From Phytoseiulus persimilis (Eukaryota > Arthropoda > Arachnida > Mesostigmata > Phytoseiidae), in contig CM075103.1 of the NCBI GenBank assembly GCA_037576195.1, forward strand, positions 29,906,723 through 29,970,722: a stretch of 64,000 nucleotides of DNA. Reading direction: 5' to 3'. The notes beneath the pieces are model-generated. The model saw only the letters and a list, made by a program, of their open reading frames with translations. It searched no databases and was not told the origin of the DNA. Below, one piece after another: positions 26,181 to 37,300 of this stretch (position 1 is its first letter; each line of letters opens with the position of its first letter). The translations under genes were made by a program, and so were the position numbers.

Positions 26181-27179
26181 ATGGCGGCCGGAGGCGCTCC
26201 GGGAACCACCGTTGCCTCCGAAGCTGAAAAGGGAGGTAAGGATCCGATCGCAACGTCGAACGCTGCCGGTGTCGCCTGCGAAAGGACTTTGAGTTCGTCT
26301 CTGAGCGCCGCCTTGGGGGTTTCCGGGAGACCCCCGTTAGAGAGATTGCGGACAGCCCTCATTACCGGAGCAAATAGAGGCATCGGTTACGAAACCGCGA
26401 AGCAACTCGCTTCTCGGGGTTTCCGACTCATTCTAGCGTGTCGGAACGCCGAGCGTGCGCGAGCGGCGGTGGCGAGTCTGGTCGAGCAGACGGGAAACGA
26501 AAATATCTGCTTCAAACATGTCGATCTAGCGTGTCTGAAATCCGTCGACGAGTGCGCCATAGATCTCCTCAACTCGGAAACGCATCTGAACGCTGTGATC
26601 CTAAACGCTGGGATGTTCGGCTCCGTCGGGCGAGAGCTGAGCGCCGACGGCTACGAACTGCAGTTCGCGTCAAACTTTTTGGGACACTTCCACCTGGCCA
26701 ACAGCCTCGTGCCGCTGCTCCGATTCGGGGCTCCCTCGCGTGTCGTGATCGTCGCGTCCGAAAGCCACCGGCTAATTTGTCGGACGTTCCTTAACGACAT
26801 CCAGATGGAGCACGAGTACAAACGCTGCAAAGCGTTCGCCAGGTCCAAGCTCTGCGAAGTCATCCTCGCTCGCGAAATGGCTAAACGGGTGCGAAGCAAG
26901 CGAATCGTCGTTAATGCCCTGCATCCGGGCCTGGTCCCCACCGGTATTTTCCGCGGGACCTGGATGCACCGTGTCGCGAAACTATTCGGGACGTCCGCTG
27001 AGAAAGCAGCGAGGGCGTCGGTATACCTCGCGGTCGAAGACGAAGTCGCGGATATCACCGGCGAATACTTTGTTAACTGCCGAATCACCCGACCGAGTCC
27101 GGAAGCCGAGAACGACGAAATCGGAGGTCAGCTCTGGACGATGAGCGAGGAGCTCATACATCGAGCGCTCTCGAAGTGA
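26181..27179 (+). CDS. Retinol dehydrogenase-like short-chain dehydrogenase, catalytic Tyr replaced by Phe
   Basis: This is a 332-residue, single-exon member of the classical SDR superfamily, closest to the RDH11-14 group. Those enzymes interconvert retinoids and other lipid alcohols and aldehydes with NADP(H) on internal membranes. The Rossmann motif TGANRGIG is at residues 62-69, ACR at 86-88 (the basic residue suits NADP), the adenine-contact VDL at 114-116, NAG at 142-144, SNFLGHFHL at about 164-172, the active-site serine at 193 and LHPG at 247-250. At the YxxxK motif the sequence is FARSK: Phe219 stands where the proton-donating Tyr belongs, while Lys223 is kept. The reading frame is otherwise intact. 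About 55 residues precede the SDR fold, which is longer than in the downstream paralogue. The ATG at 26181 has a good context (GAAAATGG). The protein may be a low-activity enzyme or a pseudoenzyme. Confidence 0.9.
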   Translation: MAAGGAPGTTVASEAEKGGKDPIATSNAAGVACERTLSSSLSAALGVSGRPPLERLRTALITGANRGIGYETAKQLASRGFRLILACRNAERARAAVASLVEQTGNENICFKHVDLACLKSVDECAIDLLNSETHLNAVILNAGMFGSVGRELSADGYELQFASNFLGHFHLANSLVPLLRFGAPSRVVIVASESHRLICRTFLNDIQMEHEYKRCKAFARSKLCEVILAREMAKRVRSKRIVVNALHPGLVPTGIFRGTWMHRVAKLFGTSAEKAARASVYLAVEDEVADITGEYFVNCRITRPSPEAENDEIGGQLWTMSEELIHRALSK

Positions 27180-27783
27180 GCGTGATCGACTCGCGCTATC
27201 GAACGTTCGGGCGGAGAGGAGAGATCGACCGAAGACCCTACGTCAAGCCTCATTTTGAGACGACAACATCATACAGACCCGAACGTAAACGCTCGCGGGT
27301 CCATCGGGCGGGCGGCAATGTTGTGCTAGGTGTTGGGGAGTTCGCGCCGGAAACCTCGCTCGACGTGTCTCTGTTCGTCACGGTCCGACGGCCCCGGCGT
27401 TGGAACTACGCAAAGCGCTCGGCGCTGGACGGCGGCTAATGGTTGGGTTGCTGGCGGCGCTAACTAGCGTCCAACTCGGACTCGAGGCCCGTTGGCCAGG
27501 TCGGTTCGACCCACGAGCCAAGCGTCGCGACAGAAAATCCGGTCAGCCTTGAACTTGGTTCACGACCGCAAATCGGGTCGCTGGGTCGCGTCGTCTGCTA
27601 GAGCGCCACGCGCAGGCGCCGTGAGCCGTCGAACGCACGCACGGACGGCTGGCCTGCGAACGGTGCCACCGCTTTGGGGGTGTCTCCCGTTGTTCTGCTG
27701 CTGTGTTTGTTCCGTGCGACGTTGTCGGTGCTGGATTCGCACCTCGCCTCGGTGTTGGTTCGGAGTGCAGGCGGCGTGCTGCC
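27180..27783. other. Spacer between the two dehydrogenase genes
   Basis: This 604-base spacer holds the 3' UTR of the first gene and the promoter and 5' UTR of the second. No AATAAA signal and no TATA box are evident. Open frames here read on both strands without domains. The last 80 bases continue an open frame upstream of the chosen start, but the ATG at 27784 has the better context. Confidence 0.55.
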
Positions 27784-29072
27784 ATGGAGGAGCTCAGCGA
27801 CCTCATCGGCAAGACCGTTCTGATAACCGGCGGAAACACCGGAATCGGCTACAGCACGGCACACGCCCTTCTGAAACGCGGCGCCCGCGTCATCCTGGGA
27901 TGTCGAAGCGACGAGAAAGCCTCCGAGGCCGTCAAGAAGCTCCGTGAGGAAATACCCAGTGCCGCAGTGGAGTTCGAACTCGTAGATTTGTCCTCCCTGA
28001 GGTCAGTCCAGGACTTCGGGGACGAAATCCTTCGCCAGGAGGACCGGCTGGACATTCTGATTCTGAACGGCGGAGCCATGGCAACCGATAGCCGACAGAG
28101 AACGCGTGAAGGCTTCGAGCGGACGTTCGCCACGAATTACCTCGGACATTTTCACCTCGCCAATCTCCTTCTACCTTTGTTGGAGAAAAGTGCGCCCAGC
28201 AGAATCATCGCAGTGTCGTCTGGCGCTCACAAGATGGCACCCGCTGATTTCCTCGACGATCTACAGTTGGATAAGAACACCTACGGAAAGTGAGTGCTCG
28301 ATGTTTCTTCTGAGAACGGAAGCTATTTATTCGGTCTCACTACCATCGTTCGTAGTTAATTACATTCGGTTGGCTGAATTTTGATCTGATAAGCATTCTC
28401 CAACGTTTATTCAAACATTGGATCGGCGAAGTGAGTAGACGGCGTGACTCTGATGAGAAGTGGTCACGCTGGGAATCAATGTTCGTCCTAAAAAGAGCTT
28501 TTCGATACGATACGTTTTTCTGTGGATGAACTGCGTTCACGGACGGCGATGAGATCGAAGCACCTGCATCCAGAGCATCCTCTCTAAGTCGAGATGATCT
28601 GCGCTTGTCTAGTTAATCTTTGACGGGGTATCTGGTTTTGGACCCGGCTCAACTTGTCGTTGAAACTTCAGGATGCTGTGTCGACATGAACCAACGAAAT
28701 CGTGATTTGAGTTTCAGGTACCGAGCGTACTGCCAAAGCAAGATGTGTCAGGTCACGCACTGCTGCGAACTGGCCAGACGAATCAAGAGCAAAAATGTCA
28801 CTGTCAATAGCCTCCATCCCGGCGTGATCGCAAGTGAATTCTTCAGAGGCCGCTGGTATGAAAGCATTCTGAAATGGGTCGCTCGCAGCCCCGAAAAAGG
28901 CGCTTCAACTTCCATCTACCTGGCCACCTCGGACGACGTCAGAGACGTGACTGGGGCCTATTTCACGAATTGCAAGCAAGCTTCCCCACACCGGCTCGCG
29001 AACGATCGCGAAGTCGGCGCCAGATTGTGGAATCTCTCGGAGGAGTTTGTCAAGAGGGCGCTCAGTAGTTGA
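27784..29072 (+). CDS. Retinol dehydrogenase-like short-chain dehydrogenase, two exons
   Basis: Exon 1 (27784-28289) and exon 2 (28718-29072) join in frame to 286 residues. The intron (28290-28717) has GTGAGT and TTTCAG borders and splits Lys169. The protein is an RDH11-14-type classical SDR: TGGNTGIG at 15-22, GCR at 39-41, VDL at 67-69, TNYLGHFHL at about 117-125, VSS at 144-146, and an intact catalytic YCQSK with Tyr173 and Lys177, then LHPG. The usual NNAG is LNGG here, with Ala replaced by Gly at 97. The start ATG lies in GCCATGG, an optimal context, and puts the Rossmann strand about ten residues in, with no membrane anchor. It is clearly homologous to the gene upstream along its whole length, which indicates tandem duplication. 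The substrate is unknown; retinoids or other lipid carbonyls are inferred from the family. Confidence 0.93.
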
Positions 29073-32000
29073 TTTTATGCGGATTCACAGGAAAACTGTG
29101 CGATGAATGAGTTTTTGTCGAGGCACCAAGATCAGGAATTAGTTCGCGATCGAAGACTGCGATAATTCCAGCCGTTCCTAAAAATGCGCGGAACATCACT
29201 ATCTTCCCAAAGTGAGAGCTATATTTTGAAACACGTTGTACTATATATATAAACAGAGGAATAGTGTGTTACGCCCGCGGCCATGGTTCGCTGAGTATAT
29301 TTTCAGATGATGTTGCGGCTTGTTCCTTGTTTTTGTTGGTTCGCTTGTTTTCCAGCTTATGTTTCTGCAATCAGTGCCTTGTGCGCTGATTCAGTGTGCT
29401 TCGAAAAATTCTTGTAATGTTGTGTCGTCTCAGTTTCCAGTATGAACGACTCCTCACGGCCGCACTGGACTTGAGCATTTTGGCTTGAGTTTTTCACTTT
29501 CCGAAAACTGTTTTCGATTTGTTACTCGTATGTCTCGTGACATTTTTTTGGGACGAAACACTCCATTTTTGTACATGCAGCCCGTGTGATATAGGCTTTC
29601 GAAGAGGATGAATACTCGAAGTTTCGAAAGCTTGTGAAATGCGAGGGGAATCCTCTGAAGATGTATACAATCACTAGAATAAATGAGCTATTCAAATACT
29701 CCGATGCTTCGATTGCTTCTCATCAACCAGGTTCGGCAGTCCACCTCTACTCGGAGGAACTGATGGTGCTACGACGGTTGCCAAGGCTTCAACTAGAGCC
29801 CTCGGTTCAAAAATCAAAGGTCCTGCATCGGGCAGGGGTGCTCGGAGGGTCTACGAGTCCTGACTTTGCGAGAGTTTCGAGAATCGCCGAGGACCGCGAA
29901 CACGGAGGAATGGAAGCATAACAACCTTCGACCGTGTCGGCGGGTGACGCGGAACCAAATCGAATGCGGAATGGATCCGAGATCGATTGCTTGCATGACT
30001 TCAACTTAGTATAGTAGTAGAATTCAGCGATCGGCGGTGACGTAGCCGCGGCAGCGAGGTCGGGCGGGTTGTCCTTGCTTGCAGTGGCCAGCTCGCTAAC
30101 CGGTTGTCATCAGGCGGTAGTTAAACTTATCGGGGGGCCGCAGAACAGCCTCGTAAAGATTCCGACTGCAGCTCCCCCGCCACCCTGTAGCTGGAACAGG
30201 GCACGGACGACAGTCAATGTAGAGATATCCTCAGCGGCCGCTGTTTCTCGGATAGCAACGGACGGACATGGCGGGCCCGAGCTCGACCCGTCATGTACGT
30301 TGTTGTTTTGGGTTATCCAACTCAGTTCATGTGTCAACGAGATTCCGAGCGGAGAGGATCCAAGGAGATAGTCACGATGGAGGACAGTTTCACGGCCTGG
30401 CGCACGGTGTGGCTGAAATTAAGAGTCCCGACGACCAGGCAACCGTCATGACCTGCGCAGAGCCTCGCGGCTTTCGATTCCGTTGGCCGTTAAGCGCTCG
30501 TACGTCCTTGCACGTCACCTGAAGCAGAGCTTCAACCACTAATCCGAGTGCGAAAAACAAAAACCTCCGTCGTGAGAGCATGCTGTTGAAGAGTCGACAA
30601 TCGAGGCTCTCGCCAGCTCACCGAGAAGGTGAACACTTGCACCAGGAACCGTACTGGCAAGCACTCGTCTCATTCGGACCTTACCTCGGAACGTCGTTTC
30701 CGCCCAGAGCTAGCTCTGAGGAGGCTCTCTGGCCAAGGCAGAGCTAATTACGCGATGCCGCGGGTGCCGCTTCGCATTGAGCGACAGCGTTGACCAGGTT
30801 CTCGGAAGAGACTTGGGCGGGTGCCTAATGATGCTTACTTAGCTGACTGTTCGAGCAGCTAGGTGACGACGGATGTTTGCGTTTTTGAAATTTCCACTCA
30901 TTCATCCATCCACTCGTGAAGTCAGTCAGTCAGCCGCTCGGGCAGATCGTGCGAGCCGCTGACTCGCTGGGAAAACGAGAAACTAGCGACAGGCCGCTCG
31001 GGAACGCGTAGGCTCGGAAGTCGTCCAGGTCAGGACGACGCTGTGATGGCCCGCCAGGCGCTACGCGCCGTCGACGACAGGAGCGATCACTCATTGGGAC
31101 ACCGGCGGTCTCTCTGTCGGTTCGCTGTCTCTCTGAAGACAGATGAATTCGTCGGTCGGTTCTCTACCGTAGGTATCTCGCAGCGCTAACTGAATGTTGT
31201 TCGCTCGCCCACTTGACCGCATCTCTCACGGCCCGAGTGTCGGCCGCGTGTCGTTTGGCTGGGCCTTGCCATGGAGGTCGCGATTCCGCGAGTTTCCCTC
31301 CCACATTCTCGAATTTATGATTTCAACGAGGAAGTTCCGAATCACAATTTGTGGGAAGATAGAGGGAGGTTGAGAGCGAGCGCTGAAAACGGGAACCGGG
31401 CGATGAAAAAGAAGACCGGGGGAGCAGCAGTTGACGAACTAGGGAAAATCCGTGATTCTTGAGGTTTTTCCTCTCGAGGTTCATCTGCGGATGCGCGAAA
31501 CGGGACAAACTCGCTCATTGTCCGGATAAGAAACACAGACGAGGAACTTCGCGCGACGGCGAGACCGGTGCCAGCATCTTTCTCTGAAGCCGCTCGTCCG
31601 GAGAGGCGGATCGTTGAGGTCTTTAATAGATGGGTGGTCCGTGGGTTTTTTGCGGTCGTTTGAAGTTAAGCGATGGATGCTTCTGCACTCACAACAAAGA
31701 TTCGAGTTTCTTTGCCTCGCTTCACCGAGAGTGTCGGCAGCGAGGAGAGAGAATGAAGATCGTCAAAGCAGTGCCTCGTCGAGCCCTGCGCTAACCTTGT
31801 CTAACATATTCCGCTCGGTGGGAGGTGGCGAAAGGAGTTTTGCATTTTAAGCGATCCGCCGTCTCCGGCATCATCTATTCGTCTTTCGTTTCTACCGGCA
31901 CCACCATCAGGACCGTCTGAGCTCTCGCTAGTGTCTCGGAGGTGTGAGGCCTTCCGCGCTCTCTCTCCCTGATTCTCTCTCGCTCTCTCCCTCTCGCTGT

Positions 32001-32275
32001 CTGACTCGAGGCGGAGCAAGGAACAACTCGGAGCTCGCGAGTGCTCGATGATTCGGACATCGCTCACTGGGATCCGCTGTCGTTGGTGTGAAACAGTGGG
32101 AGGACCCTGTGCGAATCTCGAGAGAAGAGATAGATGTGTCTGGGAGATGGGGTTCGCCAGCAAATTAGGGAATATGATCTCGGCAGTCGTTTCTGTTGGA
32201 CACACAGTTCACTAACCATCATACGACGAGCAGCCATTCGAGCGAGCGACCAGGCGGGCGATCCAAGAAGAAGCG
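29073..32275. other. 3' flank of the dehydrogenase gene and gene-poor DNA
   Basis: The first part is A+T-richer and probably includes the 3' UTR of the dehydrogenase, with a possible polyadenylation signal at 29678. Nothing else is recognised. Short frames such as 31271-31462 and 30069-30371 have no domains. Confidence 0.45.
29678..29683 (+). terminator. Possible polyadenylation signal (AATAAA)
   Basis: A canonical AATAAA lies about 606 bases after the stop of the two-exon dehydrogenase, in A+T-richer sequence. It is the first such hexamer noticed downstream. Its use is inferred from position only. Confidence 0.3.
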
Positions 32276-32490
32276 ATGACGTGGCAACATAGCACAACCG
32301 CCGACGCCACCCCCAGACCCGTGCTCAGAGTTGAGATACTGCAGACCGAGCCTTCAGTGGTTTATCCTGAGCCCCTCCACCCGTCACGGAACTTTGAAAT
32401 CTATCATGAGCAGACTGTGTTCTGCGAGGAGGGCCCCGCTGTACGGCTCCGCACCACTGGTCAGAAACTGAGTGATGCTCTTCTTCTAGC
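32276..32490 (+). CDS. Candidate first coding exon of an unknown gene
   Basis: An ATG with G at -3 opens 71 codons plus two bases, ending at a good donor (TCTAGC|GTAAGA). If the donor is not used, the frame stops one codon later at TAA. The translation starts MTWQHSTTADATPRPVLRVE, is proline- and glutamate-containing without low complexity, and favours G or C in third positions in its first half. No signal peptide or domain is recognised. A matching downstream exon starting with one base of a split codon was not found before the poly-C tract at 32761. It may be real, or a chance frame. Confidence 0.25.
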
Positions 32491-32760
32491 GTAAGAGCAA
32501 AGAGAAATGTTTCCGTGAGAGAAAACTCGAACAATTCCCTGCTCGAATCTCACACTTTCCTGACTTGGTCCGCCTCGTTCTGCAAAGGTCCTCCGTGCGA
32601 GCTGCGTCGTCCTAAAAGATCCCATGGAATCTCCGAGCCATGCTGGATCAGCTCAAGAAGTCGGCCGAAGAACTCGAACTCTGGATCGCCTTCTAATGAG
32701 ACGCAAGGGGCAGTGCCGAGCGGAACAGACACGTCGGCCCGCGTCTTTGAGCGCAAAAAT

Positions 32761-32781
32761 CCCCCCCCCCCCCCCCCCCCC
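32761..32781. repeat. Poly-C tract (21 C)
   Basis: An uninterrupted run of 21 cytosines is visible directly. On the other strand it is a G21 tract able to form a quadruplex. Its exact length is likely to vary between individuals or reads. Confidence 0.9.
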
Positions 32782-34313
32782 ATACACAACTCCCATGGCT
32801 TCTCAGCGATCTCAAAGAGGTTGAGGAACAAATTCCGTGGCGAGTGTCAACGCATAGTTGAGGCTGTTCGTGGCATGGCCGTCGTCGTCGCCCCGGCGTC
32901 ATCGTCACCCGCAGCTCTTCCTCGAGGTTCACGGGATTCGAATCGCGCAGATTACACTGATTTACGAGGACGACGCGGAAGCGTTGTCATCTCTTTCGGT
33001 TTCGAGGCGATGGCCGTATCTCCGACCGGCCGAGCCCCGATCGTGAGGCGCGGAGTCGATCGCGTGAATCTGCGTTGAGAAAGGTAATGAGATCTCCACA
33101 AGAGCGTGCATGGCTTCGTTTGTTCGTGAGTCGTTTGTCGATCTGGCGTGTATTATACGGCAGAGCCGAGAACAGCAAAGCAATACCAGCTTCGCGGCCT
33201 CGTATTGAAAGAGTGGCGTCGCTGGAGGGCAGATAAATTCTCTCAAGTCGTAAATGTGCCGCGAGATTTGTGGCTCGTAAAACAGCATTTAGCCTCCGGC
33301 AAAAGGGAGGGAGGAGGCGGCCAGGCGAACGAACGGATGGGCAAGCTACGACCTGGATACAACAAGCTCAAAAGGGAAAACTCTCACACGGCTAAACACC
33401 ATCTAAACAGCATCACTATCGCTTCGTGCCATTTATATTCGATCTTAGTGTTGTTGCCGCGGCTACGGTGACGGCCATTCAGCCGGAGGCTCGAGATATA
33501 TGGGTCCCCTTCTGGATACACACCGGCGCATCCAGGTCAGGTTTAAATCGAATGTGTTGTTCTCGGGTTCCCAATACCCTCGTGAGGATAGCCCTCCAGC
33601 CTGGACCCTGGGAAGTTCTTCTCCGATTCGGGGCTCGGTTAAACAGACGGATGCGCCCACAGGCAATCGAACATACACCCGAGCAAGTGTCGGTAGAGTT
33701 CCCGCCGCTGGTTTTTCCAGCGGTTTTCACTCGAGACCATGGTACTACTAGTCGACTGTGGTTCCGTACCACGTGAACGGCTGTGGTACCTTTCGCAAAT
33801 CTGCACATGACGTGCAGAACGCTCAGTTTACGCGTCTACCTCGTGTATTCGTAACGCGCCCGATCGTGACAGAAGGCTTGCAGCAGAACAACGGAGTCAC
33901 GATGCTCAACGAACGCAACGCATGAACGAGTGGGCATCGGCCGCAACGTGAACCATTTTCCCTTCCTCAGAGAATTTCCCCTTAGCAGCTTTTTCCTCAT
34001 CTCGGATTCCGCTTCGGAGCGAAGGAAACGATCGAAATACGCTGACTGATTGGAGATTGAGAACTTCGAGGGTCAACCAATTATGAGGGTAGTCCGGTAT
34101 ACTGCCACAACGGAGGCAGATTTCAGCATCCCTCATCGAATCAGTGGTTTCCTGCGCAATAGCTTCAAGAGCGTACTCCGCCGGGCCGTTCACTCGTCGT
34201 TCGTATCTAGTGTAGCGGAGGGAAGGAATTTCGAGACATGGGAGGAAGATTACAGGAGGGACTCGTAGGGAAGCAACGAGGGGAAGGGGGGAGATCATGT
34301 GTATGTGGGGGAA

Positions 34314-34330
34314 GGGGGGGGGGGGGGGGG
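34314..34330. repeat. Poly-G tract (17 G)
   Basis: A run of 17 guanines, preceded within 60 bases by further G4-G6 groups, makes a strong potential G-quadruplex region. Confidence 0.9.
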
Positions 34331-37300
34331 ATGGAAACCCGGAAACCGGAGAAAAGGGACTGCGAGGGGAACGGAAGAAAGGTCCCATGGAGCTCAAGAA
34401 GCGTCGTCTCCATCGATGGCGCGGCCAAGTGAGCGGCCATAAAAGGGATTTTTAAGCAAAATTTATGTCTCTCTCCCGCTATCCCATGGCGTGGAACAAT
34501 CTCGGCAGTTCCATCGGCCTGCCTCGCACCGCACACAAACACTCTCTTTCCCCAGTGGCACCCACCATCGCGGAGGCCATTTATGTCGTTTATGTGTCTC
34601 TCGCTTGTCTTTGTTGTGTTTCTACAATTGTGTGTTCTCCTCTCGCCGTGTCTCTCCCGTTCGCTCGCAGTTTGTTCTTCACCTCCCCTGCAACCGAGCC
34701 TCTCAGCAATGTTTCTCAGCGGGATTAGACAACGGAATCATGAAGTGATCTCGTCCGTGAGTCTGAGGTCTCTACATGCATCCAAGACGGGTCCTGTTCC
34801 GCTTCATCCAACGCACGTTTCGTTCTCCGCGTTTCAGGACCTTCACGGCAGTGGATGAAGCGGAACGAACGAACGGGGGTTGGGTGGTGGGACCGAACTG
34901 ACTGAGTGACTGCGAGACAGGCGCGTCCATTCCGCGGCTGGGTCCGCGTGTTATGGATGACAGTCGAGCAGCTTTCCTGCTCGTTCGTTCGTTTGCCTGC
35001 TCGCTTGCTTGCCTGGACTGGCGGCTACTGTGCCATGCCATCCCATGCGGCAGCCAACAACAGAGACCAGAAGATGGGTCCACGCGTCCAAGTTGATCGA
35101 CGTGCCTCACTTCGTAGAGGGTGCAACTTCGGCAGTCCTGCTACTTGTGGACATGGCTGTAGCATCCCACTCGCTCGCCCCGGAGAGCTCCATGACTTGT
35201 GTACCTCAGGACAACCCGAAGCAGCCACCCCTCACCTGGCTCATCACTCTCGCGATGCTAGATCGTTCTGGAACCGCGAGGTGAACTTGACTCGATCGGC
35301 CAACCTCATGGAGCTCTGTTGCCGGTGCTCCTGGGGGGAGTGGAGAGAGCGAAACTCAACGGAATTTCGAAACTAACTGCGGAAAGGGACAGGTTCCGAG
35401 GAATGAATTCCTCGTGGGCTGTAACCAAGGAGCTGAGAACGGAAATCTTTCGGAACTCGAGACTCTGACAACGGACTTGTCCGATGTTCCTCGTTGACAA
35501 AGGTGAGAAGAGCTTCCTGTTGGGAGGAGCTTGCAAGTGTGGAGCGTGAACTAGACCTGGAACCCCTCCCCGTCTGCGGCGGGGTCGGCGTCTCGTGATC
35601 GCTCCAAAACTCCGGCTCTGCTTCCGAGAATCAGAGAACCCCGACGCTGAGTCTGTGACTGCGCCGGGAAAACTCGTGTCACCCTCTCCGGGCGCTGTTT
35701 GTGGTGTTGTATACAAGAGAAGAATGATCTGTGAGGCAATAATGGCGCTGACAAAGAAGAAGACAGATTACCGCCATGATTAACGACATATCTTCTCAGG
35801 CCAGATCGGCGTTTTCTGAGTGAGGACTAGGACCAACCGACTGACGGAGCGAGGAGCCGACAGACGAAGAGACCAACCAACCGACCGTCGACTCTGCTGT
35901 TCTATGGTGATCCATTTCTCGCACGTCGCACATTGCATAAGTCAAACCCCATATTACCACAGCTCAAACTAGCGATTGTGGGACTGCCCTGTCCGTTTCC
36001 GTCGCCCTCCACTGAGCTGGCAGCGAGCTGACTGTTCAGCCGCCCGGTCAGTTACACGAGCCAACGAGCGAACTTTGACTTGGAGTCCGTGATAAGACCG
36101 AGAACGGATGAGCCCACCCCATCGCCGAGGCAGCCTCGGACCTTATTGGATCCCTGAGGTTCTGTTCGCGAACAACAAAAACACCACATCCAACAACAAC
36201 GACGACGACGACGACGCTTCGATAGCCACGACCTCGGGTGATTCATCACCTCGTGGAACAGCCACGCCTTGATAGCCCCGCTCACACCTCCGCACAATCG
36301 TGCACCCGCATGCTCGGAACGTATGCTGTTCGCGCACCGGTTATGCGTTCGGACGGACGACCGTGCTCCCTTTCTCGTCGCGCCGGAATCTTTCAGCTAC
36401 CTGAGTACCGTGTCATGGTCCTGCGATCATGAAACTTTAGCGAGCACCGGGACGTCTGGAGGATCGGCTCTGGTTCGGATCAACCACACGCTCGGGGCGC
36501 TCCTCCTTTTCGTTTATTCCGTGTTTTTTTTTTGTATGATCTCGGGACGGATCTTCTGCGAGGTGGTGGGAGGATACTGGGAGCATCATCAAAACTCGGC
36601 CCGGCGCTCCGTGCAGGATCCTGTTTCCGAGAAGAGGGGGGACACCAAAGTCGGAGACGCTCGACTAGCTGGCAGGGCTCTCGGTCAGCTGGCCGAGTCG
36701 TTCCTGGTCTGGCAGCGCGGTGCGAATACGGCGCGGGTTAGCAGAAGAAGCAGCCGCCTGAGCACAAGAGAGCCCGATCCATCAAGCCATCGATCTTATT
36801 CGAGGGAGTCCTGTGGGCCGGGACACTCCATCCTCAGACCATTCCACAATAAACCATAGAGCTGCTGCTCTATGGCGTCGGCCTATTACAAGAGCACAAG
36901 GTACACACGAGAAATACCACGCGGTCCCTGCAGAACAACTTTTGGACACGAAGAGCACCGCCTCCATGAGATAGTTTCGTCCCCACGTCCTTCCGATGTA
37001 CTCGGAGCCAATGACGGATTCATTCGACACAGGTGTCTCAGAAACTCGAGAGGATCTCAGTTCATTCCTCATGATTTCTCACTCCGAGCGTTTTGTGTCC
37101 TGTTGTTTGTGTTCACTCTGGCAAAGATTGGTTGCTACGAAAACTGACATACGATCTCGCGCCCAGCGAAAAGATGCGTATCGCAGACGATTTCTCCCAG
37201 CCGAAGCAGGCAACTGCAGCCAGCTCGATTATCTCGATAGGAAAATTGGCGTCTAGCGCATTGTCGTGTTGATTACTGCATGTGCTTAGATAAGTTGTTT

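Noticed and set aside
36323..36859. 178-codon ATG frame with a hydrophobic stretch
   Set aside because: Weak start context, a T9 run inside the hydrophobic part, no recognisable domain, and a length close to what chance allows in 64 kb.
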